From positions 334,262 through 398,261 of the forward strand of contig NZ_AYZD01000015.1 of the NCBI RefSeq assembly GCF_001436755.1: a stretch of DNA of 64,000 bases. Direction: 5' to 3'. Numbering within the stretch: the first letter of the stretch is position 1; every line of letters begins with the position of its first letter. The stretch comes from Liquorilactobacillus aquaticus DSM 21051 (GTDB lineage: Bacteria; Bacillota; Bacilli; Lactobacillales; Lactobacillaceae). Shown one piece after another: positions 1-10,128 of the stretch. Made by a program: the position numbers and the translations under genes. Under the pieces are notes generated by a model. It was given only the letters and a program-made list of their open reading frames with translations, made no database searches and was not told where the DNA came from.

Positions 1-118
1 CACGCATTTTCTCAAACCTCCAAACTACACTCATTCAATAAAGCTTTTAAGCCTTTAACGGTAATATCATATCATTTTTTTGTACGCGATGCTAGACCTT
101 TTTAGAATTTGTTAAGGA

Positions 119-142
119 AAAAGACTTGACAGTCCATTCAAG
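119..142 (-). terminator. weak intrinsic terminator after the class B PBP gene
   Basis: On the minus strand a short CTTGA/TCAAG stem with an 8-nt loop is followed by TCTTTTT, just after the PBP stop codon. The stem has only five pairs, so this is a tentative call. I see nothing else in the first 118 bases that I can support. Confidence 0.35.
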
Positions 143-147
143 TTATC

Positions 148-2211
148 TTAATCCAACCCATCGCTTGATTGAACATATTTCCAAAATGCAGAATAAATCG
201 ATGATACCGTTTGTGTATTAATATGACTAGTAGTACTATCTGCCATCCCAGGAAAAACTAAAGCAACTGCAACCTGTGGGTTCTTAGTAGGTGCATAAGA
301 AACTGCACTTAATGTTTCCGTTGGTGTTTCTCCATGATAAGTTTGAGCTGTACCTGTTTTGGCGGCAACTGCAGGTTTTACACCTGACAGCGTTCCACCA
401 GTTCTGTAAGTGCTAGAACCATGAACTACGCGCCATAGTCCTGTCTTAACAACACCCCATTGGTTTTGACTGGCACTGACAACGTTTAATACATTGGGTG
501 AAAATTCAGCCTTAGTTTGCCCCAATGTCCCATCTTTATTCGTCCCGTGGATAGATTGAAGTACATGAGGTTGAAGTCTGTAACCACCATTAGCAATTGT
601 TGAGATATATTGTGCAAGCTGAATAGTCGTGTAAGAATCATAGTTCCCAAAAGAAAGGTCAAGTGCCTTACCTATATTAGACTGAGTCGATGGGCCCTCA
701 TATCCCGTCGATTCACCTGGAATATCAATTCCCGTTTTCACACCCAAACCAAACTGATTAAAGAAACCACGCAGTTTGCTGAAAATCGAGGTCGACATGC
801 TTAAAGCTGAACCAGAGCTGTACTTGAAGCCCCCTTCTTTCATCGCCAATTGCATCATATACGAGTTAGAAGAAACCATCAACGCATTTGAAGCGGTCAA
901 AGACATGTTATTTGAACCTGAACTATTGAACCAAGAAGATTTTGTAGCGGTTCCTTGCAATTTAATAGGTTCATCAACTAATGTACTATCTTCCGGAGAG
1001 ATAACGCCTGACATCAAACCACCCATGACCGTAGCACCTTTGACAACAGAACCCATAACAAATGATTGATTGATTGCGCCAAGCGCATTCTCGGAAACTT
1101 TCCCAGTTTCCAGATTGCGACTTACCCCGGCCAATGCATATATTCCTCCAGTATTCGGATTCATTACTACCGCATAGGCTCCTGGCAGGTATGGATTTGC
1201 ACTGCCAACACTTTCGACAGCACTTTTCATTATATCTTGAACCTTCTGCTGGAATGCAGCATTAATAGTTAACACTACATTGTCACCTTTTTTACCGCCA
1301 TAAGTTTTAATTTCACGTGTTATTTTGTTATTTTGAGTTTCAAGAGTCGTAACTGATTTAGTTCCCTTTAAGACATTCTCGTATTGAGATTCAATATAAC
1401 TCGATCCTACGCTGTCATCGCGTGAATAACCTTGTGCAAGCAAGCTATTAATCTGGTCACTTGGCAGTCCTTGTTTTTCACTAGTAACTGTCCCAATAAC
1501 ACTTTTAACCGATTCTCCATTCGGATAGCTACGCGACCAGCTAGTCCCAACCTTAATCCCAGGCATTGATGCAAGGTTTTCTCCGACTCGCGACATCTCA
1601 GTATCTGTAACTCCACTATATTTGATATAGACCGTTGACAAAGAATATGCTCCACTCATCTTCGAATATACAACGGCTGCTTCTTTCTGTTTTAAACTCA
1701 TGTTCTCTGTCAGTTTATTTTTCTTGACATAAGCAACTGAAGCACTATAAAGTTCACTATCACTCAATTTTTTATACCCAGCAATCCTTTTCTCAACATC
1801 TTTTAGATGTTGTGGAACTACAAGATAGTAGTCTGCCTTGTTGGAAGCCGTTAAAGTGTTGGTATCAATACTGGTATATTTTACCAAATCATTCGCAATA
1901 TTATACATTTGCAGTGAGGTCACACTTAATGGCTTGGTATAAGTAATTGCTCGAGATGCATTATTGGCAACCAGCGCTTTACCAGTAGAATCATAAATCA
2001 TGCCCCGTTGCACGTTTTTAGTCTCAGTCTGTGTATCAGTACTGCTTACCTCTGATTCAAACTTTGTTCCATTAATAATCTGCAAATACGCCAATTGTGC
2101 AATCAATGCAGCAAAAAGAAGGAAGACCACAAAAAAAAGAAAATTTAAACGAAATGGAATTTGCGATTTACCTTGTTTATTTTTTCTAGTTGTTTTCTTT
2201 AAAAACTTCAC
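148..2211 (-). CDS. class B penicillin-binding protein (PBP2-type D,D-transpeptidase)
   Basis: This is a membrane-anchored monofunctional transpeptidase that cross-links peptidoglycan outside the cell. The 687-residue protein has a basic cytoplasmic N-terminus, one membrane segment at about residues 22-43, and the class B pedestal motif RGMIYDSTG near residue 69. The catalytic motifs are intact: SVVK at 388-391 (nucleophile Ser388), SSN at 447-449 and KTGT at 618-621. There are no PASTA domains, which separates it from the FtsI/PBP2x of the dcw cluster. Translation probably starts at a GTG preceded by AAGGGG with 8-nt spacing. Lactobacilli carry several class B PBPs, so assignment to elongation (PBP2/PBP2b-like) is an inference from the family. 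The gene stands alone and diverges from the YfhO-like gene. Confidence 0.9.
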   Translation of the reverse strand: MKFLKKTTRKNKQGKSQIPFRLNFLFFVVFLLFAALIAQLAYLQIINGTKFESEVSSTDTQTETKNVQRGMIYDSTGKALVANNASRAITYTKPLSVTSLQMYNIANDLVKYTSIDTNTLTASNKADYYLVVPQHLKDVEKRIAGYKKLSDSELYSASVAYVKKNKLTENMSLKQKEAAVVYSKMSGAYSLSTVYIKYSGVTDTEMSRVGENLASMPGIKVGTSWSRSYPNGESVKSVIGTVTSEKQGLPSDQINSLLAQGYSRDDSVGSSYIESQYENVLKGTKSVTTLETQNNKITREIKTYGGKKGDNVVLTINAAFQQKVQDIMKSAVESVGSANPYLPGAYAVVMNPNTGGIYALAGVSRNLETGKVSENALGAINQSFVMGSVVKGATVMGGLMSGVISPEDSTLVDEPIKLQGTATKSSWFNSSGSNNMSLTASNALMVSSNSYMMQLAMKEGGFKYSSGSALSMSTSIFSKLRGFFNQFGLGVKTGIDIPGESTGYEGPSTQSNIGKALDLSFGNYDSYTTIQLAQYISTIANGGYRLQPHVLQSIHGTNKDGTLGQTKAEFSPNVLNVVSASQNQWGVVKTGLWRVVHGSSTYRTGGTLSGVKPAVAAKTGTAQTYHGETPTETLSAVSYAPTKNPQVAVALVFPGMADSTTSHINTQTVSSIYSAFWKYVQSSDGLD

Positions 2212-2393
2212 CGTTCGTACCCCTTACTGTGACTATGAATTCATTAACAAATCCTAACTTATGTATATTTAGTTAGAATGTACTAAATAACTTTGAACAA
2301 GAGAGTCAGCCCTTAACAGCTCAAGTTATATCCTACCATAAACGATTATAAATTGAAGGTTTAATCATGTAAAATTTAATAAAACTTATGTGC

Positions 2394-2423
2394 TTGTGCT
2401 AAACTTTACATACAATCTATATT
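2394..2423 (+). promoter_or_regulatory. candidate promoter of the YfhO-like gene
   Basis: A TTGTGC -35-like box is separated by 18 nt from a TATATT -10-like box, about 50 nt before the start codon. The match is moderate and other AT-rich candidates lie nearby. Confidence 0.35.
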
Positions 2424-2470
2424 AAAGTTAGGTGTATAAGATAAAATAATTTTTATTAGGAGCTATATTT

Positions 2471-5119
2471 ATGAGAACAAAATCTGATAGTTTTTTGAAA
2501 AAGAATCGTGCTTTAATATGCAGCTTCTTTTTGCCCGTTATTATCATGTTGGGATATTTTATTTTTCGTCAAATGTATCCTTTTGGAAAAAGCAGCCTAC
2601 TCACGGTTGATCTGGGCCAGCAGTATATCGATTTTTTTGCGTTTTTCCGAAGAACACTTCTGCATGATCCCAGCAACTTCTTTTATTCTTTCTCCAAAGC
2701 TCTTGGGGGTGGCATGTTGGGTGAGTGGGCCTATTACTTGATGAGTCCCTTTAACTTGCTTCTTCTTTTCTTTCCTGGCAAAACCCTTACTGCTGGCATC
2801 ATGTTTATAACACTTGCTAAATATGGATGTGCGGGATTATCTTTTGCATTCCTTTTGAAAAAAACAAAAATGCAACAGGGAGCTGCTTTGCCACTTTTCT
2901 CAACTAGCTATGCTCTCATGGGCTGGTTCATCGCAAATCAGCTCAATCTCCTCTGGTTAGATGCAGCAATCTTTCTCCCGCTTATTATTTATTGTTTAAT
3001 ACAGCTTACTGTGAAGGGAAAGAGCATCGCTTATATTCTAATGCTTGGTCTGATGTTGATCGATAATTATTATATGGGTTATATGATTTGCTTGTTTTTG
3101 TTGCTTTTCTTTTGCTGGCATGAAACTGTCAGTTATCAAAATGCAAAAACTTTTTTTACCCATCTGTGGCTCTTTATACTACATTCATTATCTGCAATCT
3201 GTCTTGCTGCAGTTATCTTGATACCAACCTTTTTTTCCCTGCTGGACAGCAAAGGGCAGTACACCCAAGAATCAATTAGTTTCAAATTTGAATATCAGCC
3301 ATTAAAAATGCTCTCGAAATTTATTATTGGTTCATTCAACTTCGAACAAATGCCCTCAGGCTATCCTAATCTTTTTGTTGGATCACTAGCATTGATTGGT
3401 TTTCTGACATATTTTATAAATAATAGATTTAAACTTAAGGAACGTTTTGTAGCTTTCGTTATAACAGCATTTTTATTTTTGTCCTTATGCTTCGAGCCAC
3501 TTGATCTGCTCTGGCATGGTTTCCAGTTTCCGGTCTGGTATCCTTATCGATTTTCTTTCATTGTTAGCTTCTGGATGATCTATCTCGCCGCAAGATCTTT
3601 TAAAAAGATGGAACTTCCTCAAACTTGGAAAATTGGACTTGCAGCTTTTATTTATGCTGGAATAATCTGGTATGTTTTAGACAATATCAAGAAATTCAGC
3701 TATATCTCAAAGGAGAATCTTTCTTTTACAGCCCTATTTGCTGCGCTGACACTAATTGTTTTAGGTGCTTTTGCTCATCCAAATACCAAATATTCTAAGT
3801 TAATTCCTTATCTCCTTTTGTTTCTTTCAGTGATCGAAGTCAGTGCAAATGCTGTTTATTCATTAAATAATCTCAGTTATTTAACTCAGTCAGAATATAG
3901 TCAGCCTGCTTCATCTTTAAGTAAAAACAGTAAAACACTGAGCACACGAGATCAATCATTATATCGCACAGGCCAAGTATATAGTCGCACCAAAAATGAT
4001 GGCCTAGCAAATGGTTTGAATAGCGGATCTTACTTTAGTTCAGCTCTTGAAAAGTCAATCCCTGATTTCTATGGTATGTTAGGCAGCCCTGATGGAGATA
4101 ACTACGTTACATACTCCAATGGAACCATTATTTCTGATGCTCTTTTAAATATGAAATATTTTATATCTGCTAAAGATGAAAGCGAAGTCTCTGGTAAACA
4201 GCCACTTACTTCACTAACAGAAAAACCTGATTTGAAAACTTATACACCTGTTTCAACCAATAATCTGACCAAAATTTATCGCAACCCTAATGCTATCAGC
4301 TTAGGATATGTTGCTAATAAGAAATTGAAGACATTGAAAGAATTCTATGATAATCCTATCAATTATCAAACTCAATGGCTATCAGATATCACTAATACAT
4401 CCACAAATGTAAAATATTTCAATGCTGTTGATTTTAACGAGGTTGTTTTTCAGAATGTAAATCAGCAAGTAAATCTCACTGATGCTACATTACGTAGAAA
4501 TGATCTTTCAAAAGATGCACAAGTTGTTTTCAAATTTACACCTAAGACTAATGATTCATATTATTTGACGCTTGGTTCTTCCTTGGATTCAGACAATGTC
4601 ACTCTCTTTCTTAATAATGAACCACTTAAACAATATGGAACTTTCCGGCACACTGTCATCGTAAATATTGCCAATCATTCAAAAAACAACGAAATTATTT
4701 TAACTGCCAAATTCAAGAAGCCTTCACTTTGGCTTAATAATTTTGTTCTGTATCGTTTAAACAACAGATTGGTCAAACAACAACTGACTCAGATCAAAAA
4801 ACAGCAGGTGAAGCTCAACCATGCATCTCAACGTTCCCTTTCAGGAGAAGTGAAGGTCTCCGGTCACAATCAAATTTTCGCATCAACAATTCCTTACAGC
4901 AAAGGGTGGCATGTTAAATTAAATGGTAAAAAGGTTCAGACGTATAAAGTTCAAGGTACCTTTCTCGGCTTTGATCTTCCGCAGGGAAAGAATAAAATAC
5001 AATTAAGTTACTGGCCACCTTATTTCGGCACTGGACTATTGATAACTTTGCTGACTCTGGTCCTAATCCTTTTGCCATCCTGTTTAAAGCTTAAAAAAAG
5101 AATTTCCAAACGTCGGTAA
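2471..5119 (+). CDS. YfhO family multi-membrane-spanning protein
   Basis: This large membrane protein of 882 residues belongs to the YfhO family. Characterised relatives in Gram-positive bacteria act in glycosylation of lipoteichoic or wall teichoic acid, on the outer face of the membrane. The N-terminal half holds roughly a dozen hydrophobic helices, starting at residues 14-32, and the family's early motif is visible around VDLGQQY (near residue 48). Residues about 470-840 form a soluble, Ser/Asn-rich extracellular region. A final membrane helix and a basic tail (LKKRISKRR) close the protein. Start choice is supported by AGGAG eight nt before the ATG. It is a single-gene unit ending at a strong two-way terminator. 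The exact substrate cannot be read from sequence. Confidence 0.85.
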   Translation: MRTKSDSFLKKNRALICSFFLPVIIMLGYFIFRQMYPFGKSSLLTVDLGQQYIDFFAFFRRTLLHDPSNFFYSFSKALGGGMLGEWAYYLMSPFNLLLLFFPGKTLTAGIMFITLAKYGCAGLSFAFLLKKTKMQQGAALPLFSTSYALMGWFIANQLNLLWLDAAIFLPLIIYCLIQLTVKGKSIAYILMLGLMLIDNYYMGYMICLFLLLFFCWHETVSYQNAKTFFTHLWLFILHSLSAICLAAVILIPTFFSLLDSKGQYTQESISFKFEYQPLKMLSKFIIGSFNFEQMPSGYPNLFVGSLALIGFLTYFINNRFKLKERFVAFVITAFLFLSLCFEPLDLLWHGFQFPVWYPYRFSFIVSFWMIYLAARSFKKMELPQTWKIGLAAFIYAGIIWYVLDNIKKFSYISKENLSFTALFAALTLIVLGAFAHPNTKYSKLIPYLLLFLSVIEVSANAVYSLNNLSYLTQSEYSQPASSLSKNSKTLSTRDQSLYRTGQVYSRTKNDGLANGLNSGSYFSSALEKSIPDFYGMLGSPDGDNYVTYSNGTIISDALLNMKYFISAKDESEVSGKQPLTSLTEKPDLKTYTPVSTNNLTKIYRNPNAISLGYVANKKLKTLKEFYDNPINYQTQWLSDITNTSTNVKYFNAVDFNEVVFQNVNQQVNLTDATLRRNDLSKDAQVVFKFTPKTNDSYYLTLGSSLDSDNVTLFLNNEPLKQYGTFRHTVIVNIANHSKNNEIILTAKFKKPSLWLNNFVLYRLNNRLVKQQLTQIKKQQVKLNHASQRSLSGEVKVSGHNQIFASTIPYSKGWHVKLNGKKVQTYKVQGTFLGFDLPQGKNKIQLSYWPPYFGTGLLITLLTLVLILLPSCLKLKKRISKRR

Positions 5120-5203
5120 TCCACATTGAACCATAAATATTTTTGGAACGTAATGTTTGTTTAGAAAAATTACCCAACTACCAAAACATGTTGTACAAAT
5201 ACT

Positions 5204-5256
5204 TAAAAAAATAGGAGCTGAGCCCAAATCACGTTTGGGGGCTGCTCCTATTTTTA
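5204..5256. terminator. bidirectional intrinsic terminator
   Basis: A long hairpin (ATAGGAGC pairing with GCTCCTAT, continued by GCCCAAA with TTTGGGGGC) is flanked by A7 on the left and T5 on the right. It sits between the convergent YfhO-like and Ktr-like genes and would serve both. Confidence 0.85.
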
Positions 5257-5260
5257 TTAC

Positions 5261-5926
5261 TCATTGCTCCATCAATTTATCAAAATTTTCAACATCTTTT
5301 TTTCGGCCAACAACAAGCAAACTATCACCTAATTCAAGTGCCATCGAAGCTTGAGGTGCTATTTCAACCTTTTTTTCGCGTCGGATGGCAATTACATTTA
5401 ATGAGTATTTACTGCGGAAATTAAGCGACTCAAGTGATTTATCTGCAAATTTTCGACTCGTCACACGAATTTCAGCAACTTTAATATCAGAAGAAAGATC
5501 TAGGTAATCTAACATGTTCTTTGAAATCAAGTTTCGACCAATACGAACGCCCATGTCTCGCTCAGGATGGACAACTTTATCAACTCCTAATTTAGTCAAA
5601 ACACGTGCATGATATTCATTCTGAGCTTTGGCTGTAACATACTTCACACCAAGTTCCTTTACCATCAATGTTACTAAAATGCTAGCTTGGATGTCTTCCC
5701 CAATCGCAATCACAACATGATCAAAATTACGGATCCCTAACTCTTTTAGTGTATTCTCATCTTGAGCATCAGCAATAACAGCTTGTGTTGCAATATTCTT
5801 GTAGTCGTTAATTCGCGTTTCGTCTTTATCGATCACTAAAACTTCTGCTCCTGCAGATGCCAAAGTTTCACAAATACTTCCGCCAAATCTGCCTAGACCA
5901 ATAATTGCAAAATTTTGTTTTATCAT
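5261..5926 (-). CDS. ktrC: Ktr/Trk-type potassium uptake regulatory protein (RCK, TrkA-N and TrkA-C domains)
   Basis: This is the cytoplasmic gating subunit of a Ktr-type potassium transporter, which binds nucleotides and, in relatives, cyclic di-AMP. The 221-residue protein has an RCK_N Rossmann domain with GLGRFG at residues 10-15 and an acidic residue ending strand 2 (VIDKD, Asp33). A TrkA_C domain covers roughly residues 135-220. I chose the ATG of MIKQNF because it lies 9 nt after AAGGAG; a TTG three codons upstream falls too close to that site. The partner membrane subunit (KtrB or KtrD) is not in this window, so the gene is monocistronic, as ktrC is in Bacillus. KtrA and KtrC are hard to tell apart, so the symbol is tentative. 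Confidence 0.85.
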   Translation of the reverse strand: MIKQNFAIIGLGRFGGSICETLASAGAEVLVIDKDETRINDYKNIATQAVIADAQDENTLKELGIRNFDHVVIAIGEDIQASILVTLMVKELGVKYVTAKAQNEYHARVLTKLGVDKVVHPERDMGVRIGRNLISKNMLDYLDLSSDIKVAEIRVTSRKFADKSLESLNFRSKYSLNVIAIRREKKVEIAPQASMALELGDSLLVVGRKKDVENFDKLMEQ

Positions 5927-6000
5927 CGCTATCAACTCCTTAATTTAAATCCATAGCTTTTTTTATAATATTCTTTTTTCAAAAATTGATAAATACAATA

Positions 6001-6038
6001 AAGAAGGTCAAAACAAAGAAATTTGTTTTGACCTTCTT
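6001..6038 (-). terminator. intrinsic terminator of the recJ-apt unit
   Basis: A 16-bp perfect inverted repeat (AAGAAGGTCAAAACAA and its complement) with a short loop lies just after the apt stop codon. The stem is flanked by A/T runs on both sides, so it could also work on the plus strand. Confidence 0.75.
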
Positions 6039-6054
6039 TTTTGGACTGCCCGAT

Positions 6055-6573
6055 TTAATAATGCATTAAGGTCAACACATCATAATCTTTTATTTTTTCG
6101 TGTCCTTTTAGCGCATCCAATTCAATTATAAATGCACATCCAACAACAATTCCGCCCAATTGTTCAACCAAATCAATAGTAGCTCCAATTGTGCCACCTG
6201 TAGCTAGCAAATCATCAGTTACCAAAACATGCTGCCCTGGTTTAACAGCATCTTTATGCATATAAAGTTCTGCTGTTCCATATTCTAAAGTGTAAGTTGC
6301 TTTTACTGTTTCACGAGGCAACTTCCCCTTTTTACGTGCCGGAGCAAAACCTACACCAAGTTCATAGGCCACTGGACAGCCCACAATGAATCCACGTGCC
6401 TCAGGCCCTACAATCATTTGAACGCCCTTATCACGTGCAAACTGTACAATTTGCGCTGTTGCTTGCTTATAAGCTTCACCATTAGCCATCAAAGGGGAGA
6501 TATCCCGGAAAATAATCCCTTTTTCTGGATAGTCCGGTATACTGGACACATATTTTGTCAAATCTAATGCCAT
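6055..6573 (-). CDS. apt: adenine phosphoribosyltransferase
   Basis: This cytosolic purine-salvage enzyme converts adenine and PRPP to AMP and pyrophosphate. The 172-residue length is typical. The PRPP-binding motif [13 protein letters not shown] is at residues 116-128, and the flexible-loop segment containing RKKGKLPRE lies near residues 80-88. The start is set at MALDLTKY because AAAGGAG lies 9 nt upstream; an in-frame start eight codons earlier has no good ribosome binding site. It follows recJ closely and is probably co-transcribed with it, as in other Firmicutes, and a strong hairpin ends the unit. Confidence 0.97.
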   Translation of the reverse strand: MALDLTKYVSSIPDYPEKGIIFRDISPLMANGEAYKQATAQIVQFARDKGVQMIVGPEARGFIVGCPVAYELGVGFAPARKKGKLPRETVKATYTLEYGTAELYMHKDAVKPGQHVLVTDDLLATGGTIGATIDLVEQLGGIVVGCAFIIELDALKGHEKIKDYDVLTLMHY

Positions 6574-6586
6574 TAAGAACGCTCCT

Positions 6587-8905
6587 TTAGTTTTCAACTG
6601 TCATATGCTGAAGAACCCATCTTTTCAACTCCTCAGTTCTACTTGTCAGTAGTACACTTTCGGCCTCAATCAATTGTTGCCTAGAGTGATAGGTGGGTGC
6701 TTCTTTTAAATCAATAACTTGATCTGTGATATATCCCGTCATTAATCCATTATCCATTTTAACAAATCCAACTTCAAAAAACACCTGTAACATGAAAATC
6801 AACAGATCCTTTTTTAACTTCAAATACGTCGCTAATTGTGGTAATTTTTTCTTTATATCGATTTTCTGATGTGACATAACAAAACGATAAACTTTTGCAA
6901 AATCGTGTCTTGTTGGCATACCCTCTAAGTAAGCAGACTGGTATGGATAAAAAATCATTGTTATTTTCGTTACTGAAACTTTTTCTAACAAAGCTGCAAG
7001 CAAACTAAGTGAAGGCGGACAATCAACCAAAATTAAATTTGTTGTTTCAAACTTATCCATTGCACAATTTTCACCGATCAGCGTTCTTGCTGATACAGGG
7101 AGATAATCTTGCAATTGATGATATAATTTCTCGTTAAAAAAAACATAAGTGCCGTTATTTGTAAACATCGTTTTTTGCAATTTCTTTGTTCGTTTGTCAA
7201 TCAACGAAAAAGCTTGACCATGATATGCAAAGTCAGATATTAAAATTTGTGGCTTGACTCTTCCATTCCACACATTCTGGCTCAACTGACCCACAAACTT
7301 CAAAGGAGTGCTGTCAGAAACAATTGCTTTTCCCTTCTCACCCACCGAGAAAGCAAGTGCATCTATCTTCTTGTCCTTCTGACCGATTGAAAGTTTTAAA
7401 TGATCTCTTTTTTTCCCTATTAGCTTTGCTTCATAAATTTTATAATCAGTGAAAGCAAAGATTGGTTTAGAATTTCCATTACCATAAGGTGCCAATAATT
7501 TTAAATCATTGATCAACTTTTCATCAATATCATTGAATGATAACTCTGCTGCTATCTGCAGGCTTGGTTTTTCAACTTTATCTAAGTCTTGCTTCTGGGC
7601 TTCTTGATCAAGAGCATTCTGAAACTCATCAAGCTTATCCAATGAAATAGTTAGCCCGCAAGCCATATGATGTCCGCCAAAGTTTTGCATTAGTTCTTTA
7701 TGATTGTCTAAAGCTTTAAACATCTGAAATTTTTCAACGGATCTGCCTGATCCCTTGGCTTCTTTCGCAGAAGCACTTAAAACAATTGAGGGTCTCCCAG
7801 TTTTCTGAACTAAATGGCTAGCTACAATTCCTAGAATTCCTTCATGCCAATCTCTTTTACAAACGACATTAACAAGATGCTTATCTTGTTTTTCTAATAT
7901 GTCAAGAGCTTCAATTGTTGTCATTTCAACCAACCGCTGACGTTTCTGATTCAACTGTTGGACTTCTTGTGCTATTTCTTGTGCAATTTTATTATCCAAA
8001 GTTGTTAACAACTTAACCCCAAGCGATGCTGTTTTTAAACGCCCTAATGAATTGAGGCGCGGGGCTATCGCAAAACCAATATTTTCTTCATTTATCATTG
8101 ACTGCGTCAAACCCGCTACTTTAAATAGCGCTTCAAGTCCTGGACGCTGAGTATTCTGCAACATATTCAAGCCAAATGTGACCAGTGCCCTATTCTCCGC
8201 AACTAGGGGCACTAAATCGGCAACTGTGCCAATTGCAACTAAATCTAACATTTCAGAAGGAAGCTCATCAAGTAAAGCACATGCTAATTTAAAAGCGACC
8301 CCGACACCAGCTAGCTGTCCAAAAGGATAGTTCTGACCAGGATACCTAGGATGAACAATTGCATAGGCTTCCGGTAACTTCTGTGGTAATTCATGATGAT
8401 CAGTGATGATAACATCAACGTTGTGAGTGTTCGCGTATTGGACTGCGTCAAACCCTGAAACTCCATTGTCAACAGTTAAAATCAATTCCGTTCCATCTTT
8501 AATCAGCTGCTTATAAACACTTTTGTTTGGGCCATAACCATCCTTAAAACGATCGGGAATGTAATATTTTACCTTTGCCCCAAGCTGCTCCAATGCCTCA
8601 TAAATCAATGTTGTGCTTGTAATGCCATCCGCATCATAATCCCCATAGACAACAATCTGCTGTCCATGTACGATAGCTTTTTGAATTCTTTCAACGGCCT
8701 TTTGCATGTCGTGCATTAGAAAAGGATCATTTAGATCTGTAACATCTGGACTTAAAAAGTGTTTTATCTGATCTGCGCTCTTAAAACCCTCGGACGTTAA
8801 AAGCTGAACAACTAAAGGGTTCAAATTCATTTTCTCAGATATTTCTTTTACGTCATCTCCAAAATCAGTTGATGAAAATCTCCAAGCATACTGTGCCTCA
8901 AACAA
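6587..8905 (-). CDS. recJ: single-stranded-DNA-specific 5'-3' exonuclease RecJ
   Basis: RecJ degrades single-stranded DNA from 5' ends in recombinational repair and mismatch repair. The 772-residue protein shows the DHH phosphoesterase motifs DYDADG at residues 89-94 and DHH at 169-171, and the DHHA1 motif GGHH near residue 410, followed by an OB-like domain. The long C-terminal part (after about residue 560) matches the extension seen in Firmicutes RecJ. A TTG start is chosen, with TAGGAG eight nt upstream. Its neighbours are a LapA-like gene upstream and apt downstream, the usual lactobacillar arrangement. Confidence 0.95.
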   Translation of the reverse strand: MFEAQYAWRFSSTDFGDDVKEISEKMNLNPLVVQLLTSEGFKSADQIKHFLSPDVTDLNDPFLMHDMQKAVERIQKAIVHGQQIVVYGDYDADGITSTTLIYEALEQLGAKVKYYIPDRFKDGYGPNKSVYKQLIKDGTELILTVDNGVSGFDAVQYANTHNVDVIITDHHELPQKLPEAYAIVHPRYPGQNYPFGQLAGVGVAFKLACALLDELPSEMLDLVAIGTVADLVPLVAENRALVTFGLNMLQNTQRPGLEALFKVAGLTQSMINEENIGFAIAPRLNSLGRLKTASLGVKLLTTLDNKIAQEIAQEVQQLNQKRQRLVEMTTIEALDILEKQDKHLVNVVCKRDWHEGILGIVASHLVQKTGRPSIVLSASAKEAKGSGRSVEKFQMFKALDNHKELMQNFGGHHMACGLTISLDKLDEFQNALDQEAQKQDLDKVEKPSLQIAAELSFNDIDEKLINDLKLLAPYGNGNSKPIFAFTDYKIYEAKLIGKKRDHLKLSIGQKDKKIDALAFSVGEKGKAIVSDSTPLKFVGQLSQNVWNGRVKPQILISDFAYHGQAFSLIDKRTKKLQKTMFTNNGTYVFFNEKLYHQLQDYLPVSARTLIGENCAMDKFETTNLILVDCPPSLSLLAALLEKVSVTKITMIFYPYQSAYLEGMPTRHDFAKVYRFVMSHQKIDIKKKLPQLATYLKLKKDLLIFMLQVFFEVGFVKMDNGLMTGYITDQVIDLKEAPTYHSRQQLIEAESVLLTSRTEELKRWVLQHMTVEN

Positions 8906-8931
8906 AAAATCAACTCCTACTTACTGCCTGA

Positions 8932-9279
8932 CTAATCCGTTTGTGTTTTTTTTGTACTACGTTCATTCATTTTACGCTGATATTCTGCGGTAACTTTCGC
9001 TAGTTCTTCTTCATAGCGTTTTTTTTCATTATTTTTTATTTCGGCATTTTTTCTGCGGCTCTCTTTAAGCTCGGACTTCAAACGCAAAGTTGTTACTGTT
9101 GACATTAAAACTGTTATAAGAACACCCAGTAGAACCGATACAATGAGGACTAAGACTAGAGGTAAACTAAATTTCCAAAAGCCAAAACTAATTTCAATTG
9201 ATTGTGTATTGAGCAAAGCAAAAATAACGATTAATAAAGCAACCACTAAGGCAGTCAAAAGACGTCCTTGATTTTTCAT
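8932..9279 (-). CDS. LapA-domain small membrane protein
   Basis: This 115-residue protein has two hydrophobic helices (about residues 7-25 and 38-62) followed by a highly charged, Lys/Glu-rich coiled-coil tail. That layout matches the LapA (DUF1049) family, whose proteobacterial members act in lipopolysaccharide control. Firmicutes members, such as Bacillus YrvD beside recJ, have no known role. It lies between an SDR gene and recJ, with short gaps, and is probably in the same transcript. The motif QSIEISFGFWKFSLPL after the first helix is typical of the family. Confidence 0.8.
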   Translation of the reverse strand: MKNQGRLLTALVVALLIVIFALLNTQSIEISFGFWKFSLPLVLVLIVSVLLGVLITVLMSTVTTLRLKSELKESRRKNAEIKNNEKKRYEEELAKVTAEYQRKMNERSTKKTQTD

Positions 9280-9304
9280 ATTGAACTCCCCCTCTATTTT
9301 AAAT

Positions 9305-10114
9305 TTATTTTTTATTAAATAAATTTTCTGCTAAGTAATCTCCCATCCAAGGACATAATTGATAGAAATGATGCATAACTTGAAACACGTAAGGTAAATT
9401 TAATTCTCGACGTGATGTCCCGATCGTCTTCACAACTTTTTCTGCCGTCTCTTCAGGATCCAAGACAAACAAGCCGACGTTTTCAAGATAATGTCCACTT
9501 TTATCAGCTATATTAAAGAAATCTGTCTTGATAGGTCCTGGATTAACTGTTAAAACACTTATCCCTAATGCTCTTAGTTCTAAACGCAAAGCATTTGAGT
9601 ATCCTAAAACTGCTGCTTTTGTAGCAGAATAAACCGCTGACTTAGGAGTCGCTATTTTACCAGCAACAGAAGCAACATTAACAATTGCACCTCTCTTTCG
9701 GCCCGCCATTTTCAGCGCAGTATACTTAGTCATATACATCAAGCCCAAAACATTTACTCTGAACATTTTCTCGGCAACATCCATATCAAAGTCAAGTGCA
9801 TTTTCCATTAAACCAAATCCTGCATCATTAACCAAGACATCTATTGGTCCTAACTCGCTTTCAACTCGTTTAACGACCTGTTCGATCTGATTTGGCTGTG
9901 CAATATCGAGTTTCAAAGCCATTGAAAGCCTTCCTGACAGTTCCTGACATCTTTGACTAACAACTTCTAAGCGATCTACTCGCCGTGCGCACACCACAAC
10001 AATAGCGCCTCTTTTAGCCAATTGGTATGCAATTTGCTCGCCCAATCCTGAAGAAGCCCCTGTCACAAGTGCAATCCGATTTCGTAAGTCTTTCAGATCC
10101 TTATAATTCTTCAT
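9305..10114 (-). CDS. short-chain dehydrogenase/reductase (YqjQ-like)
   Basis: This is a classical SDR oxidoreductase of 269 residues using NAD(P). It has the cofactor motif TGASSGLG near residues 19-26, the strand-4 motif NDAG (in place of the usual NAAG), a catalytic Ser region (NVASVAG) and YSATK giving the YxxxK pair. The substrate cannot be told from sequence; the closest named relative by pattern is Bacillus YqjQ, which also sits beside rnz. The gene starts 14 nt after the rnz stop, with AGGAGG before its ATG, so the two are probably co-transcribed. Confidence 0.88.
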   Translation of the reverse strand: MKNYKDLKDLRNRIALVTGASSGLGEQIAYQLAKRGAIVVVCARRVDRLEVVSQRCQELSGRLSMALKLDIAQPNQIEQVVKRVESELGPIDVLVNDAGFGLMENALDFDMDVAEKMFRVNVLGLMYMTKYTALKMAGRKRGAIVNVASVAGKIATPKSAVYSATKAAVLGYSNALRLELRALGISVLTVNPGPIKTDFFNIADKSGHYLENVGLFVLDPEETAEKVVKTIGTSRRELNLPYVFQVMHHFYQLCPWMGDYLAENLFNKK

Positions 10115-10128
10115 TTGGTTTTGTCCTC

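Noticed and set aside
124-152. Plus-strand promoter TTGACA-17-TAATCC
   Set aside because: It points into the 3' end of the PBP gene on the opposite strand, and no plus-strand gene follows.
776-1069. 97-residue open frame opposite the class B PBP gene
   Set aside because: It is a shadow of the PBP coding sequence, with no ribosome binding site or recognisable product.
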